A DNA stretch of 14,976 nt from Flavobacterium sp. (GTDB taxonomy: Bacteria; Bacteroidota; Bacteroidia; Flavobacteriales; Flavobacteriaceae): positions 1 to 14,976 of the forward strand of contig JASLED010000007.1 in NCBI GenBank assembly GCA_030151255.1, given 5' to 3'. How positions within the stretch are numbered: the first letter of the stretch is position 1; every line of letters starts with the position of its first letter. The notes below the pieces were generated by a model. That model ran no database searches. It had not been told where the DNA came from and was given only the letters and a program-made list of their open reading frames with translations. The position numbers and the translations under genes are program-made. Shown piece after piece: positions 14,340 to 14,976 of this stretch.

Positions 14340-14882
14340 ATGAGAATCTTAAACCTATTTTCATCTTTATTTGTTTTGTTAATTTTAACACAAGGTTGTT
14401 GGCATTATGATAGACTAGATGATGATGAAGCAAAATCGACATATAAACCTATTTATATGTCTAGAGAAGAATTAGAAAGTTCTATTAAGCTATCTGAAGT
14501 TAAGACTATGATAGCTGCTGGAAAAATTTATGTAAAAGATAATTTTATTTTTATTACAGACGAAAATAGAGGTTTTCATATTTATGATAATTCACAGCCA
14601 AGCACACCTAAATTAATTGGTTTTTTAGAAGCACCAGGTGTAACAGATATGGCTATTAAAAATAATACCATTTATATTAATCAAGCAACTGACTTAGTAG
14701 CTTTATCTGTTAATCAAAAAAATGTTGTTATTCATAAACGAATTCCAAACACTTTTCCTCAGAAATTAAGTCCAGATGGTATTAACCCTCAAAAGAATGA
14801 TGATAATATTATTGTTAATTGGGAAAAAAATAAACGACACTGTACCAAAAACTGTGTAAGTATAAAATTCTGCTTGGGTTAA
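14340..14882 (+). CDS. Putative lipoprotein with altered C-terminal end
   Basis: The frame encodes 180 residues. The N-terminus is a lipoprotein signal peptide with lipobox LTQGC (Cys20). The mature region carries repeat-like beta segments GKIYVKDNFIFITDENRGFHIYDNSQPSTPKLIGFL, then VTDMAIKNNTIYINQATDLVAL and RIPNTFPQKLSPDG, the pattern of flavobacterial lipoproteins with LVIVD-type propeller strands. As I recall those relatives, they end shortly after a motif like IIVNW, here at 157-161. After it this frame continues with NKRHCTKNCVSIKFCLG, which does not look native. Those bases match the outer end of the downstream insertion sequence, and the stop lies in a hairpin loop. The body is probably complete, with the last ~14 residues supplied by the insertion. 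The start is 44 bases after uvrB, with no strong promoter. Confidence 0.7.
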   Translation: MRILNLFSSLFVLLILTQGCWHYDRLDDDEAKSTYKPIYMSREELESSIKLSEVKTMIAAGKIYVKDNFIFITDENRGFHIYDNSQPSTPKLIGFLEAPGVTDMAIKNNTIYINQATDLVALSVNQKNVVIHKRIPNTFPQKLSPDGINPQKNDDNIIVNWEKNKRHCTKNCVSIKFCLG

Positions 14883-14900
14883 AACCGAGCAGAATTTTTT
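14864..14900 (+). terminator. Hairpin terminator between the IS256-like end and its transposase
   Basis: AAAATTCTGCTTGG (14864-14877) pairs with CCGAGCAGAATTTT (14885-14898), with one G-U pair and a 7-base loop, followed by Ts to 14901. It would end transcription arriving from uvrB and the lipoprotein gene. If the element boundary is right, it belongs to the insertion sequence and shields the transposase from outside transcription. Otherwise it is simply the lipoprotein gene's own terminator. Confidence 0.75.
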
Positions 14901-14924
14901 TATATATTTAATATTTACATAGTT

Positions 14925-14976
14925 ATGGAAACAAAAGACCTATTTCCGGATGAGTTTTTCAAACAGTTTAAAACTG
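14925..14976 (+). CDS. IS256-like transposase, N-terminal fragment (partial)
   Basis: An ATG at 14925 opens METKDLFPDEFFKQFKT and continues past the last base. The segment FFKQFKT resembles what I remember at the N-terminus of Bacteroidota IS256-family transposases (mutator type), just before their LEGELDxHLGY region, which would lie beyond the window. Only 17 codons are visible, so the family assignment depends on this short match and the terminal sequence upstream. Confidence 0.5.
   Translation, partial: METKDLFPDEFFKQFKT

Larger units (their letters stand above)
14836..14976 (+). mobile_element. Left end of an IS256-like insertion sequence (partial)
   Basis: From about 14836 the sequence reads ACTGTACC, then ACTGTGTAAG (14851-14860). 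The TGTGTAA core is what I recall at the termini of IS256-family elements. It is followed by a hairpin and, at 14925, a transposase-like start that runs off the window. The exact first base and the target duplication cannot be confirmed, because the right end is outside the window. Confidence 0.5.

Noticed and set aside
1..14976. A composite transposon, since insertion sequences occur at both ends of the window
   Set aside because: The two elements look like different families (IS982-like and IS256-like), and the DNA between is ordinary housekeeping sequence, so they cannot mobilise it together.
1..14976. CRISPR arrays, tRNA or rRNA genes, riboswitches and defence systems
   Set aside because: No spaced direct repeats, no cloverleaf or TTCGA-type tRNA arms, no rRNA-like sequence, and no nuclease, toxin-antitoxin or defence genes found on reading both strands.

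Overview
The window looks like chromosomal DNA of a Bacteroidota member, most likely a flavobacterium (order Flavobacteriales). It is very AT-rich. Exact matches to the Bacteroidota -7 promoter element TAnnTTTG sit just upstream of many genes. The gene set also fits: a LytS/LytTR pair, an OmpA protein with calcium-loop repeats, a flavobacterial-type secreted lipoprotein, and IS982-like and IS256-like insertion sequences. Species cannot be fixed from the sequence alone.

Layout. Positions 1-~140 are the 3' end of an IS982-family element. A signal-peptide reading frame, probably a damaged gene, follows at 153-317. Next come a LytS-type histidine kinase and its LytTR response regulator (375-2251), closed by a strong terminator. 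Positions 2320-3131 look decayed: a possible coding remnant, then a membrane-protein gene split by an in-frame TAA. On the minus strand follow tatA and an SseB-like gene (3147-4296). A divergent promoter region then leads to mnmA and a nitronate monooxygenase-like gene (4595-6776), probably one transcript, and acetyl-CoA synthetase (6894-8801). A minus-strand EamA transporter (8838-9695) converges on acs through a shared terminator. Then come a small conserved soluble protein (9987-10358), a DUF3817 membrane protein (10492-10770), a strongly built OmpA-family gene (10997-12214), uvrB (12310-14295) and a lipoprotein gene (14340 on). The 3' end of the lipoprotein gene appears to run into an IS256-like element whose transposase begins at 14925 and leaves the window.

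Function. Most of this is core metabolism and maintenance: tRNA thiolation, acetate activation, protein export, nucleotide excision repair and the outer membrane. The genes are in short, separately terminated units with no large operon. I see no convincing sign of a defence system, biosynthetic cluster, CRISPR array, tRNA or rRNA. The accessory character is confined to the two insertion sequences at the edges and to the decayed stretch at 2320-3131. Several gene starts are better placed downstream of the longest open frame, because promoters or terminators lie inside the longer versions: tatA, sseB, acs, the 9987 gene and the DUF3817 gene.
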